Below are positions 5,792-6,782 of a DNA stretch of 6,782 nt, piece after piece (the stretch's first letter is position 1; the number at the start of each line of letters is the position of its first letter). The DNA comes from JASFEQ01 sp050122535 (lineage in GTDB: Bacteria > Desulfobacterota > DSM-4660 > Desulfatiglandales > HGW-15). A program made the translations under genes and the position numbers. The notes under the pieces are model-generated. The model did no database searches and was not told where the DNA came from. It saw only the letters and a list, made by a program, of their open reading frames with translations. Location: contig JASFIT010000262.1 in assembly GCA_050122535.1 (NCBI GenBank), forward strand, positions 1 to 6,782. The letters run 5' to 3'.

Positions 5792-6610
5792 GTGTATTTC
5801 TTTAAGGGTATCATAGACATCGTCATCGTTATTTTACTTCTCAGGCTGCTGATCAGGCCAAGAGAGGCGTTTTTCGATCCCATCTTTGGGTTGATCTACC
5901 GCATCACGAACCCACTTCTGATTCCCGCTGGATACATTACCCGGAACGCCTCCTATGGGACCATTCTGACCATCTTGGCTTTCGTGGTACTAAGGGGGGG
6001 AGTCTACGTTCTTATTCAACCCATGTCATTCTTGTTTGGAATCGGGATAAGCCTTTTTAGCCTGGTTAAACTGCTTTTTCAAGCCTATATGGTCATGTGG
6101 GTTGTCTCTCTTTTAACGGCAAGAAGCTTTGGGTCCTCCTTTCTTTTACTGATCGATCGGGCTTTCAGACCCCTCCGTGGGATTCTCAGGCGTCTTGGAA
6201 TCCCAAGACAGAAATTTCATGTGTCTGTTTTTCTTTTTCTGCTGATCCTCTATGCCCTTCTGAGTGCCATCATCCGCTACACTATAATTCCAAAGGCTAT
6301 GCTTTCACTTGTTTCGTTTATTATGGGACTGAGCGAAGGTTTGATACTGTTCCTGGGCCTTTTCCAATTCCCAGGCTTCTTCTTTCTGGTGATTATAGCG
6401 GGTGTCGTTCTTTCTTGGGTGAGTCCTGACCCCTCCAATCCTGTCGTCCAAGCCATTTACGGAATCAGTGAACCCCTTTTAAGACCCTTCCGTCGATTTG
6501 TACCCCCTCTAGGGGGACTCGACCTCTCACCCATGGTCGCCCTCTTCTGCTTTCAACTCCTCGGAAGGCTTGGTCAAGAAATGATTGAAAGGCTCATGAG
6601 AATGGTATAA
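5792..6610 (+). CDS. yggT: YggT-family integral membrane protein with extra repeat
   Basis: 272 very hydrophobic residues with roughly six or seven membrane segments. The C-terminal part is a textbook YggT repeat: VVLSWVSPDPSNP (205-217), then ISEPLLRPFRR (225-235), then GGLDLSP (241-247). The N-terminal part is a degenerate copy (RPREAFFDP at 22-30, ITNPLLIP at 38-45). A third, weaker copy can be aligned at about 101-135, ending DRAFRPLRGILRR (122-134). Two repeats are usual (E. coli YggT is about 188 residues), so this protein is long. Family members are inner-membrane proteins; one has been linked to osmotic tolerance in E. coli, but the mechanism is unknown. The gene is divergent from yggU, and its promoter must overlap the yggU coding region or the 32-base gap. 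It converges on rnpB. Confidence 0.9.
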   Translation: MYFFKGIIDIVIVILLLRLLIRPREAFFDPIFGLIYRITNPLLIPAGYITRNASYGTILTILAFVVLRGGVYVLIQPMSFLFGIGISLFSLVKLLFQAYMVMWVVSLLTARSFGSSFLLLIDRAFRPLRGILRRLGIPRQKFHVSVFLFLLILYALLSAIIRYTIIPKAMLSLVSFIMGLSEGLILFLGLFQFPGFFFLVIIAGVVLSWVSPDPSNPVVQAIYGISEPLLRPFRRFVPPLGGLDLSPMVALFCFQLLGRLGQEMIERLMRMV

Positions 6611-6642
6611 ACACTTTGGCGGGTGAATATGGCAGCGGTAAT

Positions 6643-6650
6643 AAAAAAAA
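6643..6650 (-). terminator. U-tract at the 3' end of RNase P RNA
   Basis: A run of eight A's on the plus strand becomes eight T's just downstream of the RNase P RNA 3' end on the minus strand (TGACATTTTTTTT). It follows the terminal P1-side strand, so P1 or a 3' hairpin probably serves as the terminator stem, but the partner strand lies outside the window. It sits in the 40-base gap between the converging yggT and rnpB. Confidence 0.55.
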
Positions 6651-6782
6651 TGTCAGAGCAGGCCATAAGCCGGGTTCTGTTTCCCTGAGCAGTCACCTGA
6701 TCAGGGACAATGACCATTCATCTAGTCTCGACGTTACCATCGAGATCAAGCGACCTACCCGGGAACTTGGGCGGACCACCCT
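6651..6782 (-). ncRNA. rnpB: RNase P RNA, bacterial class A, 3' portion; 5' part cut by window edge
   Basis: Read on the minus strand, this matches the conserved 3' third of bacterial RNase P RNA, the catalytic RNA that trims tRNA 5' leaders. CCGGGTAGGTCGCTTGA corresponds to E. coli CCGGGTAGGCTGCTTGA. CTAGATGAATGGTC corresponds to CTAGATGAATGAC. ACAGAACCCGGCTTATGG corresponds to ACAGAACCCGGCTTATCGG. The GGTAA-type loop near 6738 lies in the variable hairpin between the first two blocks. The 3' end is placed just before the T-tract; the mature end is uncertain by a few bases. About two thirds of the RNA should lie to the right of the window. Confidence 0.96.

Overview
The window looks like chromosomal DNA from an anaerobic, Gram-negative bacterium of the Desulfobacterota (former Deltaproteobacteria), probably uncultured. 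This is inferred from gene content: a divergent SCP-x-type thiolase beside an acyl-CoA dehydrogenase, an MsbA-like exporter, a bacterial class A RNase P RNA, and intergenic regions full of short repeats. No marker fixes the genus.

Layout, left to right. Minus-strand bases 1-1134 hold most of a thiolase-superfamily protein whose expected catalytic Cys and both His are all replaced; it runs off the left edge. A 575-base gap follows, with a promoter candidate for each direction, several hairpins and a tandem array of a 9-base unit (consensus CACTTTAGG). Bases 1716-2867 (+) encode a complete acyl-CoA dehydrogenase. The next gap (2868-3242) holds an unused Shine-Dalgarno sequence, a roughly 239-base nested inverted-repeat element and a second array of the same 9-base unit ending just before the next gene. 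Bases 3243-5063 (+) encode a 606-residue half-size ABC exporter of the MsbA/lipid-flippase type. Bases 5064-5483 are non-coding and hold a second roughly 239-base palindromic element with 26-base terminal inverted repeats, MITE-like. Then come a divergent pair, a DUF167/YggU protein (5484-5759, -) and a YggT-family membrane protein (5792-6610, +), and finally the 3' part of RNase P RNA (6651-6782, -) with its U-tract.

How the genes relate. Thiolase and acyl-CoA dehydrogenase are divergent and both belong to acyl-CoA (beta-oxidation-like) chemistry, so a shared substrate is plausible but unproven. The ABC exporter, YggU/YggT and rnpB are housekeeping envelope and RNA functions with no obvious link to the acyl-CoA genes. 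The most unusual content is intergenic: two unrelated palindromic elements, and two copies of one 9-base tandem array placed upstream of two different genes. I see no CRISPR array, transposase, phage gene, toxin-antitoxin pair or defence gene.
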